A stretch of DNA of 6,433 bases, taken from an uncultured bacterium (GTDB lineage: Bacteria; Planctomycetota; Phycisphaerae; Phycisphaerales; SM1A02). The notes below the pieces were generated by a model, which saw only the letters and a list, made by a program, of their open reading frames with translations, was not told where the DNA came from and did not search any database. Below, in pieces: positions 1 through 6,417 of the stretch. Each line of letters opens with the position of its first letter. Position 1 is the first letter of the stretch. The stretch spans positions 1 through 6,433 of the forward strand of contig CAIXEV010000464.1 in assembly GCA_903918555.1 (NCBI GenBank), given 5' to 3'. Position numbers and translations under genes: made by a program.

Positions 1-50
1 CCATCACGGCGGCGCACGGCGCGCAGCGGACGGGCTAGGGAAGCGATCCA

Positions 51-57
51 AAGGGAG
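51..57 (+). promoter_or_regulatory. Ribosome binding site of the PEP-CTERM-type gene
   Basis: AAGGGAG lies five bases before the ATG at 63, a good Shine-Dalgarno match at normal spacing. It supports that ATG as the start and is the only clear Shine-Dalgarno site in front of any gene in this window. The 50 bases upstream are GC-rich and show no promoter I can defend. Confidence 0.7.
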
Positions 58-62
58 AGAAT

Positions 63-806
63 ATGCAACGATTCGAGAAGACACTCGCCATGCTCGCGCC
101 GGTCACGGCGCTCCTGGTGTCCGCGGGCGCACACGGCGTGATCGTCCTTCAGAACAACGAGACGGTGAACCTCGGCGCGCTGATGTCGACCGGCAGCGAC
201 CGCATGTTCATCATCGATGACAAGCTGTTCACCTTCCAGTATGTCACCACGCCGAACTTCAACATCCAGCAGTTCGATGTGACTGCGAAGATCTCTGAGA
301 ATGTGAACGAGTACGGCCTGCGCGATGTCGGCTTCGACCTCACGGGGCCGTTCGTCGACGGTGGCCCGAACGACCAGACCGTGCAGGACATGAACCTGCA
401 GTACAAGGTCGAGATCCTGCCTGAGTTCTACGCTCGGGGCGTGCGGCTCCGCGACGCGTTCCTCGCGTTCAACGGCTCGGCGGGCGGCACGGGCTCGTTC
501 GCGCGCGTGGCGGAGACGATCTTCGAGACCGACACGGGAGATCTGCTCGGAAACATGAATGTCTTCTACAACTTCGGTCCGCCGGCGACGATCCGGCTTG
601 CCGACGAGATCGACTTCACCGCGCAGAACCCGCTTGGGTACCGGTCGCTGGAGTGCAACAAGAACCTGAAGTTCTTCGCGAACACGGACGGCGGCTTCTC
701 GTCGTGCTCGTTCGTGCGCCAGCAGTTCAGCCAGATCCCGGCGCCGGGCGCGTTCGCGCTGCTTGGCATCGCAGGAGTCGTCGCCGGCCGCCGCCGCCGC
801 GCTTAA
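63..806 (+). CDS. Exported protein with PEP-CTERM-type sorting tail, function unknown
   Basis: A 247-residue protein that begins with a signal peptide: the basic start MQRFEK, a hydrophobic run at about residues 8-20, and a likely cleavage near residues 22-25 (SAGAHG). The C-terminus (225-247) has the PEP-CTERM layout of a PAPGA motif, a short hydrophobic stretch (FALLGIAGVVAG) and a final RRRRA. In known systems this tail is recognised by an exosortase, which sorts the protein to the envelope or matrix. The PAPGA/RRRR form is typical of Phycisphaerae planctomycetes. The body between is polar and probably beta-rich, with two cysteines (198, 215) that could form a disulfide; I recognise no enzymatic motif. 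A good ribosome site supports the start, and the gene ends convergently with the glutamate dehydrogenase. No exosortase gene is in the window. The export and sorting call is fairly firm; the biological role is unknown. Confidence 0.85.
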   Translation: MQRFEKTLAMLAPVTALLVSAGAHGVIVLQNNETVNLGALMSTGSDRMFIIDDKLFTFQYVTTPNFNIQQFDVTAKISENVNEYGLRDVGFDLTGPFVDGGPNDQTVQDMNLQYKVEILPEFYARGVRLRDAFLAFNGSAGGTGSFARVAETIFETDTGDLLGNMNVFYNFGPPATIRLADEIDFTAQNPLGYRSLECNKNLKFFANTDGGFSSCSFVRQQFSQIPAPGAFALLGIAGVVAGRRRRA

Positions 807-848
807 GTTCGCGCGCGAATTTCGCGACGACCACATTCCGCATCACGC

Positions 849-878
849 ACAGGGCGCCGGCATGTTCCGGCGCCCTGT
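849..878. terminator. Perfect 12-bp hairpin between convergent genes
   Basis: ACAGGGCGCCGG (849-860) and CCGGCGCCCTGT (867-878) are exact inverted repeats around the six-base loop CATGTT. The hairpin sits 43 bases after the stop of the PEP-CTERM-type gene and 37 bases beyond the stop of the convergent glutamate dehydrogenase gene. A strong GC stem here fits a bidirectional transcription terminator. Neither side has a good T-tract, so it is not a textbook intrinsic terminator and may act as an mRNA 3'-end stabiliser instead. Confidence 0.6.
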
Positions 879-884
879 TCGCAT

Positions 885-913
885 GCGGGCCGCAGGCGCG
901 TCATGCGGCCCGC
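885..913. terminator. Second GC hairpin directly after the glutamate dehydrogenase stop
   Basis: GCGGGCCGCA (885-894) and TGCGGCCCGC (904-913) are exact 10-bp inverted repeats with a nine-base loop. Read on the minus strand, this stem starts one base after the TGA of the dehydrogenase gene, and the 849-878 hairpin follows seven bases later. The tandem arrangement suggests a 3'-end or terminator region serving that gene. There is no adjacent T-run, so the terminator function is inferred from position and stem strength. Confidence 0.5.
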
Positions 914-914
914 G

Positions 915-3845
915 TCAGATGCCCGCGCGGGCGCCGCCGCGCTCGAGGAGCGACGCGATGTGCTCCTTGTCGGCGAGGTTCGACGAGCGCACCTTGGCCA
1001 CGATGTCGCGGTTCGCGAGGTCGCTCTTCATGTAGCGCCGCGCGAGATCCGCGACCTCCGCGGGGGTCGAGCCCTCGAAGAAGTCGAGTCCCTCGCGGTA
1101 CGCGATCGAGCTCGCGAGGCGGTTCGCGATGATCCAGGTCTGGTACGACTGCGGCAGGCTCTTCCACACGCGGTCGCCCGCGAAGTCGAAGAGCACCTTC
1201 GGCAGGTGGTCGCGGATCATCTGCTTCGCAAGCTCGCGGTCCTCGGCCGGCCAGTTCGGAACACCCGCGGCGATCGCCGCCGCGCTCGTGTTGATGACCT
1301 TCGAGAGCTCGACCGAGATCTTCGGAAGCGACAGGTTCGGGTGCGTCTTCGCGGCGCGCATGAGGAACTCTGCCTCGACGCGCGCCAGCTCGCGCAGCCG
1401 CTCGAGCACCTGCGACACATAGGTGTCCTTGATCGAGAGGAACTCCTCGTCGGAAAGCACCATGCACGCGCTGATCTCGTAGCTCGAGCAGATCACGCCG
1501 CACTTGTTCGCCGACGAATCCTTGATCACCGTCGCGCCGCGCTTGGCGATCTCCTCGCGCGCCGCAGGCGTGATGAAGAGGTTCGCGCCCTCCGAGATCA
1601 CCATGGTGCTCGGCTTGCCGTCGGCGGTGAGGAAGTCCTGCCAGTTGCCCTCGTGGATCGTGGCGGGGCGGCCGCCGCCCGGCACGAACGCGTCGGTGAC
1701 GAGGCGGTTGTGCATGGTGTTGCGCAGCTGCGCGCCGTCGGGCTCGTCGACCGACACGATGCGGCCCTTCGGCGAGAGCTTCTTCTTGTCGAAGCTCGCG
1801 ATCGGCAGGCCTTCGTTGAAGAGGCGCAGGAGCTCGGCGTGGTCGAGGCCCTCGGGGTCCTCGCCGCAGCCGGAGCCGTCGCCGACGCCGACGATCACGG
1901 CGTTCTTGCCGTAGTCGCGGTCGAGGATGCGCATCATGTTGCCCGCGACATCGCCGTCTGGGCCGCCCGTGATCTTGATCGTGAACTTCTGCTTGCGCGG
2001 GTCGATGCCGCGGGCCTTCAGCGCGATGTCGAGGAAGACATTGACGCCTTCGCTCGTCACGCCGTAGACCTTGTGGTTGATGCCCGCGCCGGGCTTCGAG
2101 CTCATGAACGCGGTCGGCATCGAGTAGCCGCGCAGGCGCGCGCGGTCGACGATCCACACGATGTGCGCGGGGGTGATGTTCTCGTCGGGCCCGAGGTAGA
2201 TGAGCTCCTCGCGGCCGAAGCGGTCGACGACGAGCTTCTTCACCTCGGGGGTCTGCACGATCAGGTCGAGCAGCGAGTCGACGAACGCCTTCACGCAGCG
2301 GTCGACGGTCGCGTGCGGCTCGAGCAGGATCGCCGCCTTCGCGCCACCCTCGGGAATGTCCTTGTTCTTCAGCTGCTGGGCCCACGAGAGGCCGTAGACC
2401 TCGTCGAAGAGCCGCTCGCTCTCGCGCATGTGCTGCGCGGCGTTCTGCGTGCGGATGACGCGCAGGCCGCCGCGGGCGATGTCCTGGAAGCGGTTGTGGA
2501 AGCCGTCGAACTGGCGGCCGTGCACGAAGAAGGTCGCGTAGGGCTTCTCGGGGCGGTCGGCGTTCGCGAGGTACGACGGATCGATGCGGAGGCACAGCGC
2601 GAAGCGGTCCGCGAGGAAGAAGTTCGTGCGCAGCGTGGCCGCGACGCCCTCGAGCATCTTGGTGAGCGCGGTGCGGTGCATCTCGCTCGGGTTGCGGGCG
2701 ATCTCGGCCTCGATCCTGGTGCGCGCGGCCGCGAAGTCGGCGTCCGACATCGGGCTCGCGGGGTCGAAGCGCGCGACGAGGAGATCGACGATCGCCTTCG
2801 AGGTCGCGATCGCCTCCTCCGCGAAGCCCTGGATGCGCTCGCGCGTCCAGAGGTAGCGGTTCTGCGGCGAAAGCACCTGGTGCGCGAGGTTGCAGAGCGC
2901 GACCATCGCCTCGGCGCGGTCGATCGCAAGTCCGGGCTGGCGGCCGGCGATCTCGATCGCCTTGTCGTCGACCCACTTGATGCGGCGCAGGTCGCCGACG
3001 ACGGCCTTCCACGAATCGCCCGACGCCGAGAGCGCCTTGCCGTCCGCGCTCTGCACCACGAAGCCGACGAAGGTGACCGATCCGCCCTTGCCGTCCTTGA
3101 CGATGTCGAGGTATGCGCGGTGGATCGAGATCTTGTGCCGCGCGAGGATCGCCGCGGTGCGCTCGAGCATGGTGCGCGTGCGCGCGTTCTCGACGACGAC
3201 CACGATGCGGCTCATCGTCGGATGCGACTCGGGCTCGAGCTCGATGACGGTGCCGTCCGAGCCGCTCACGCGGCTGAAGAGCTTCCAGTGCGCGGCGACG
3301 CGCAGCGGGGTGCAGGTGAGCACATACTCCGCCGAGCAGCCCGCGAAGTACGCCGAGATCTGGTCGGGCGTCCAGTCGAGCTTCTGGTCCTTCGCGTACT
3401 TGATCGTCTCGGTCAGCTTCGCGGCCTGGCGCGGGTCGCGGCTGTCGAATGGCTCGGGCTCGCCGAACACGAAGGTGTCGAGCACGAGGCTGCCGTCGAA
3501 GCTCGAGTGGATCTTCGCGGCACGCAGCGAGCGGTCGAGCGGCAGCTGGGCCACGAGCTCGGCGAGGATGCCGGGGAAGTTCTGGCTGCGGATGAGGGTC
3601 AGCTGCCGGCCGTCCTCGCTGCGGAGGGTGAGGTCGACTGGCCGGCCCGACGCGCGCGCAGCGATGATCGCGCGGAGGTGCGCCAGCTGGCTCGGGCGGT
3701 CGGTGTCCTGGAAATAGCTCGGAGGCATCTGGCTCACGAACCAAGGCACGACGCTGCTCGCCGCCTCGCGGAAGGTGCTCGCGAGTTCGTCGGCGATGGC
3801 CGAGGCGTCGGGGGTGACGGCGTTGGTGGAGGGCGCAGTGGTCAT
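915..3845 (-). CDS. NAD-specific glutamate dehydrogenase, large-subunit family
   Basis: A 976-residue cytoplasmic enzyme expected to interconvert L-glutamate and 2-oxoglutarate plus ammonium with NAD. Visible landmarks, in order: an ACT-like segment at about 211-264; GGLRVIRTQ (459-467); the substrate and catalytic region QLKNKDIPEGGAK (491-503); GPDENITP (552-559), with Asp554 at the usual catalytic aspartate position; the Rossmann segment ITGGPDGDVAGN (625-636); VGDGSG (654-659); FVPGGGRPATIHEGNW (720-735); SEGANLFIT (751-759); and KDSSANKCGVICSSYEI (775-791). These belong to the large NAD-GDH family, not the ~450-residue hexameric type. It is near the ~115-kDa subclass length and far below the ~1600-residue bacterial 180-kDa form. 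The start is the ATG at 3845 (MTTAPST); the frame stays open far upstream only because it runs antisense to ribF and nrnA. The ribosome site is weak. The gene is divergent from ribF and has no operon partner here. Confidence 0.95.
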   Translation of the reverse strand: MTTAPSTNAVTPDASAIADELASTFREAASSVVPWFVSQMPPSYFQDTDRPSQLAHLRAIIAARASGRPVDLTLRSEDGRQLTLIRSQNFPGILAELVAQLPLDRSLRAAKIHSSFDGSLVLDTFVFGEPEPFDSRDPRQAAKLTETIKYAKDQKLDWTPDQISAYFAGCSAEYVLTCTPLRVAAHWKLFSRVSGSDGTVIELEPESHPTMSRIVVVVENARTRTMLERTAAILARHKISIHRAYLDIVKDGKGGSVTFVGFVVQSADGKALSASGDSWKAVVGDLRRIKWVDDKAIEIAGRQPGLAIDRAEAMVALCNLAHQVLSPQNRYLWTRERIQGFAEEAIATSKAIVDLLVARFDPASPMSDADFAAARTRIEAEIARNPSEMHRTALTKMLEGVAATLRTNFFLADRFALCLRIDPSYLANADRPEKPYATFFVHGRQFDGFHNRFQDIARGGLRVIRTQNAAQHMRESERLFDEVYGLSWAQQLKNKDIPEGGAKAAILLEPHATVDRCVKAFVDSLLDLIVQTPEVKKLVVDRFGREELIYLGPDENITPAHIVWIVDRARLRGYSMPTAFMSSKPGAGINHKVYGVTSEGVNVFLDIALKARGIDPRKQKFTIKITGGPDGDVAGNMMRILDRDYGKNAVIVGVGDGSGCGEDPEGLDHAELLRLFNEGLPIASFDKKKLSPKGRIVSVDEPDGAQLRNTMHNRLVTDAFVPGGGRPATIHEGNWQDFLTADGKPSTMVISEGANLFITPAAREEIAKRGATVIKDSSANKCGVICSSYEISACMVLSDEEFLSIKDTYVSQVLERLRELARVEAEFLMRAAKTHPNLSLPKISVELSKVINTSAAAIAAGVPNWPAEDRELAKQMIRDHLPKVLFDFAGDRVWKSLPQSYQTWIIANRLASSIAYREGLDFFEGSTPAEVADLARRYMKSDLANRDIVAKVRSSNLADKEHIASLLERGGARAGI

Positions 3846-3950
3846 TTCGTGTATGTTCCGAGACAGAGGCCCCGCGGGAGCTTCCGCAGGGGGGTGGGCA
3901 GGATAGCCAAGGCCCGCGTGCGCGCCGACGGCCGCGCGCGGGGTTCCAGC
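3846..3950. promoter_or_regulatory. Divergent intergenic region between glutamate dehydrogenase and ribF
   Basis: These 105 bases separate two genes transcribed away from each other, so they should hold at least one promoter in each direction. I cannot identify convincing -35/-10 pairs: TATGTT at 3852-3857 is the only -10-like hexamer on the plus strand and has no good partner. An imperfect hairpin occupies 3870-3892. There is no clear Shine-Dalgarno before the ribF ATG. The promoter function is inferred from gene orientation alone. Confidence 0.4.
3870..3892 (+). other. GC-rich hairpin in the ribF leader
   Basis: CCCCGCGG (3870-3877) can pair with CCGCAGGGG (3884-3892), leaving one bulged A (3888) and the loop GAGCTT. 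It lies 58 bases before the ribF start and on the other strand would fall in the leader of the dehydrogenase gene. It is too short and lacks the conserved multi-stem layout of an FMN riboswitch, so I call it only a possible leader structure or operator. Confidence 0.35.
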
Positions 3951-4892
3951 ATGTCGACTCAGGCGATTGTCATCGGCAACTTCGACGGTGTTCATCGCGG
4001 ACACCAGCACCTCTTTCGCATCGCCAAGATGGCGGCGGGGGGTGGCCGCGTGGTGGCCGTGACCTTCGAGCCGCTTCCTGTGGCCGTGCTGCGCCCCGAA
4101 ATCCCGATGGGGAGGCTCACGCCAAGGGGTGAGCGGGCGGAACTGCTGCGATTGACCTGCGGGGTCGACGAGGTGGTCGAGCTGGAGCCGACGCCCGCGG
4201 TTCTCGGACTCTCTCCGGAGGCCTTCATCGCGGAGATCCACGGTCGCCTGCGCTTCGGCGCCGTCGTGGAGGGCCCCGACTTCCGCTTCGGCAAGGGGCG
4301 CGCCGGCACGCTTGACACGCTCCGCGCGCAGGGGGCGCTGTACGGGTTCCGCGTCATCGAGGCGGCCGCATGCACGGTCGAGCTGACCGACGGCGGCACG
4401 GTCGAGGCGCGCAGCTCCGTTGCCCGCGACTTGCTTGCGCAGGGTCGCGTCGCCGACGCCGCGCGCGTGTTCGGCCGGCCCTACGAACTGCGTTGCCCGA
4501 CGACGCGCGGCGACCAGCGTGGCCGCACCATCGGCTGGCCCACGATGAACCTCGACGCGCGCGGGCGCATTCTGCCCGCCGACGGCGTCTACGCGGGCGA
4601 GGCGACGCTGCCAGACGGCACGCGCGCGATCGCGGCGATCTCGGTCGGCACCAAGCCGACCTTCGGCGAAAGTCCGCGCACCTGCGAGGCGACGCTTCTT
4701 GCGCGCGACGGCCGGCCGTGCGCGTTCCCGCTCGACTGGTACGGCTTCGAGCTGCGGCTGCGCTTTCACGCGTGGATCCGCGGGCAGGAGCGCTTCGATG
4801 GCCTCGACGCGCTTCTTGCGCGCATGGAGATCGACCGCGCCGCCGTGCTCGCCGCCGTGCTCGCCGCCATGGCGGAGGCGAACGCTCGTTAG
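3951..4892 (+). CDS. ribF: Bifunctional riboflavin kinase / FMN adenylyltransferase
   Basis: This 313-residue protein should convert riboflavin to FMN and then FMN to FAD in the cytoplasm, using ATP for both steps. The N-terminal FAD synthetase half opens with GNFDGVHRGHQ (9-19), whose HRGH (15-18) is the nucleotidyltransferase HxGH motif; GPDFRFGKGRAG (108-119) is the second family block. The C-terminal kinase half has GRPYEL (175-180), RGRTIGWPTMN (190-200), DGVYAG (211-216), ISVGTKPTFG (230-239) and CEATLL (245-250). By alignment from memory to the Corynebacterium enzyme, Asn200 and Glu246 match the conserved Asn of PTAN and the catalytic Glu. The PTAN motif reads PTMN here, a conservative oddity that keeps Thr and Asn. 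Length is normal for the family. The ATG at 3951 gives a short, sensible N-terminus, but no good Shine-Dalgarno is present. nrnA follows after 39 bases. Confidence 0.95.
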   Translation: MSTQAIVIGNFDGVHRGHQHLFRIAKMAAGGGRVVAVTFEPLPVAVLRPEIPMGRLTPRGERAELLRLTCGVDEVVELEPTPAVLGLSPEAFIAEIHGRLRFGAVVEGPDFRFGKGRAGTLDTLRAQGALYGFRVIEAAACTVELTDGGTVEARSSVARDLLAQGRVADAARVFGRPYELRCPTTRGDQRGRTIGWPTMNLDARGRILPADGVYAGEATLPDGTRAIAAISVGTKPTFGESPRTCEATLLARDGRPCAFPLDWYGFELRLRFHAWIRGQERFDGLDALLARMEIDRAAVLAAVLAAMAEANAR

Positions 4893-4931
4893 ACTGCCGC
4901 TCCCGCGCGGGGTGGCTTCGCGCCGCTTCCC

Positions 4932-5963
4932 ATGCCCTACGAAACCAATACATCGATCGAGTCGCTGGCCGACGCCCTCCGCAGCGCGAGGCGCGTGCTC
5001 GTGACCACGCACCAGAAGCCCGACGGCGACGCGATGGGCTCGGTGCTTGCCGTGGTGCGCGCCTGCCGCGCGATCGGCGTGCGCGCCGAAGGCTGGATGG
5101 TCGGCCCGTGCGAGGGAAACCTGCGGCTCTTCCAGGGCGACGACGCCGTGGGAATCGTCGATCCGCGCAATCCCGCGATGCCCGACGGCGAGTTCGACCT
5201 CGCGGTCGTGGTCGACACGGGCGCATGGACGCAGCTTGAGATCCTCGCGCCGTGGCTGCGCGCGATGTCGGAGCGCGTGATCGGCCTCGATCACCACGCG
5301 CGCGGCGACGAAGTCGCGTCGCGGCGCATCGTCGATGTCTCGTGCGGGTCGTGCACCGCGCTCCTCATCCGGCTTGTCGACGCGCTCGGTGTCGATCCGG
5401 CGTTCGGCGCCGATCGGCGCGGCCGCTACTCGATCGCGGAGGCGCTCTACCTCGGCCTCGCGACCGACACGGGCTGGTTCCGCTTTCCGAACGCGCGCGC
5501 GGCCGAGTTCGCGCTCGCGTCGCGGTTGCTCGCGGCCGGCGTCGACAAGGACGCGATGTACCAGCAGATCGAGCAGTCGAGCCGCGCAGGGCGCGTGCTG
5601 ATCCAGGGCCGCGCGCTCTCGAGCCTCGCGTTCGCGGCGCGCGGCGCGATCGCGATCATGCGGCTGCGCGCCGCGGATTTCGCGGAAACCGGCGCCGAGA
5701 TGGAGGAATCCTCGGGCGTCGTCAACATGCCGATGGAGGTCGCCGCGGTGCGCGCCTCGGTGCTTGCCGTCGAGGACAGCGCCAACGGCGTCATCAAGCT
5801 CAGCTTCCGCTCGAAGCCCGCGGGCCCGGACGGCGTGTTCGTCGATGTGAACGAACTCGCCGCGCGCTTCGGCGGCGGCGGGCATGTGCACGCAGCGGGC
5901 GCGAAGCAGAAGGGCACGCTCGAAGAAGTCGTCGCCCGCGTACGCGCGGCCGTCGAGGCGTGA
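4932..5963 (+). CDS. nrnA: DHH-DHHA1 phosphoesterase, NrnA-type oligoribonuclease/pAp phosphatase
   Basis: A 343-residue cytoplasmic protein with the full metal-binding set of the DHH superfamily: THQKPDGDAMGS (26-37, with Asp31 and Asp33), VVVDTG (92-97, Asp95), LDHHARGD (119-126, the DHH signature) and ATDTGWFRF (177-185, Asp179). The C-terminal DHHA1 domain carries FGGGGHVHAAGAK (313-325), the substrate-binding GGGH loop. NrnA-type proteins degrade very short RNAs from the last nucleotides and dephosphorylate pAp; the two-domain length matches this class and is too short for the RecJ exonuclease. Its position 39 bases after ribF on the same strand suggests cotranscription. The gap contains the perfect palindrome CCCGCGCGGG (4902-4911) and no clear Shine-Dalgarno. 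No in-frame GTG or TTG lies close upstream, so the ATG at 4932 is the best start. A c-di-NMP or pApA hydrolase role cannot be excluded from sequence alone. Confidence 0.9.
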   Translation: MPYETNTSIESLADALRSARRVLVTTHQKPDGDAMGSVLAVVRACRAIGVRAEGWMVGPCEGNLRLFQGDDAVGIVDPRNPAMPDGEFDLAVVVDTGAWTQLEILAPWLRAMSERVIGLDHHARGDEVASRRIVDVSCGSCTALLIRLVDALGVDPAFGADRRGRYSIAEALYLGLATDTGWFRFPNARAAEFALASRLLAAGVDKDAMYQQIEQSSRAGRVLIQGRALSSLAFAARGAIAIMRLRAADFAETGAEMEESSGVVNMPMEVAAVRASVLAVEDSANGVIKLSFRSKPAGPDGVFVDVNELAARFGGGGHVHAAGAKQKGTLEEVVARVRAAVEA

Positions 5964-5982
5964 GTTGGCCTAGGGAGTTTCT

Positions 5983-6015
5983 CACGGAGGCACGGGGGCA
6001 CGGAGGACACGGAGA
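5983..6015 (+). repeat. CACGGAGG-type short tandem repeat
   Basis: Four head-to-tail copies of an 8-9 base unit: CACGGAGG, CACGGGGG, CACGGAGGA and CACGGAGA, preceded by TTTCT. They start 20 bases after the nrnA stop. From memory, TTTCTCACGGAGGCACGGAG-like strings are a recurrent interspersed element in many planctomycete, verrucomicrobial and other environmental genomes, often next to small GxxExxY or four-helix-bundle protein genes. No such gene is present here. The repeat itself is seen directly; its identity as that dispersed element is recall, not a search. Confidence 0.7.
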
Positions 6016-6060
6016 CCAAGTTCTCCAGTTGTGTCGCGCCGCGCGCGGTTCACTGGCTTT

Positions 6061-6240
6061 GGAGCTCCTCGCTTCTCCTCTCTTCTCCGCTCCTTACCTC
6101 TCCTCTTCCCTCTCCTTAGATACCCCCTTCCCCCCCTCCACCTAGTGTGTGCGAGGCTTCACCATCCTCCAGCTTTAGCTCTTTGTCTCTCACCACACCG
6201 ACACCTTTTCACATCTTCCCCCCTAGCTCTCGCTTTCTCC
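6061..6240 (+). other. Pyrimidine-rich tract
   Basis: Counting this 180-base stretch gives 38 purines, so about 79% C+T on the plus strand; 6061-6120 alone has 10 purines in 60. It is made of irregular CTCCT, CTTCT and CCCCC runs with no fixed period. Such strand asymmetry is unlike the neighbouring genes and argues against coding. It could be a low-complexity spacer, the transcribed or untranscribed flank of an element, or an assembly join. Confidence 0.65.
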
Positions 6241-6307
6241 GCTATAATAAAAAAAAATCTCCGACCCACAAATAAAAAGTACGTCCAAACAATGCGGCGA
6301 ATTGATA

Positions 6308-6417
6308 ATCTGCGAACACAACCGCCAAAGAAGCAGCTGCAAGCAATGCCGGGCGGGTCGAGCATCTGCGAGCACAGCCGCAGAAGAAGCAGCTGCAAGC
6401 AATTCGTAGGCTCGAGC
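6308..6417 (+). repeat. Tandem direct repeat, two units of 56 and 54 bp
   Basis: Unit A is 6308-6363 and unit B 6364-6417. Each begins ATCTGCGA and ends TCGAGC, and they share the exact 20-mer AAGAAGCAGCTGCAAGCAAT. The first 40 bases match at 36 positions, with differences at unit positions 9, 14, 19 and 20; the last 14-16 bases are less alike. A third copy may begin with ATC at 6418, and a degenerate tail of an earlier copy may lie at about 6285-6307 (AAACAATGCGGCG). The shared core contains the palindrome GCAGCTGC, and unit B also has a CTGCG/CGCAG stem. Unit lengths are not multiples of three, so the repeat does not preserve a reading frame. There are no spacers, so it is not a CRISPR array. 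Confidence 0.8.

Noticed and set aside
808..826. Palindromes TTCGCGCGCGAA and CGCGAA-T-TTCGCG as an operator
   Set aside because: They lie just after a stop codon in a convergent gap, and CG-alternating palindromes are frequent by chance at this base composition.
903..3950. Stop-free plus-strand frame covering the whole antisense of the dehydrogenase gene, joined in frame to ribF
   Set aside because: The translation is rich in R, A, V, D, E and H with no recognisable motif before the GNFDGVH start of ribF. It is the expected mirror of a high-GC coding frame.
3846..3950. FMN riboswitch upstream of ribF
   Set aside because: The region is only 105 bases and has one simple hairpin. The conserved multi-stem FMN aptamer sequence is not present.
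3846..5891. Open minus-strand extension upstream of the dehydrogenase ATG through ribF and nrnA
   Set aside because: The extension lies opposite two well-supported genes and is arginine/alanine-rich shadow sequence. Family similarity begins only after the ATG at 3845.
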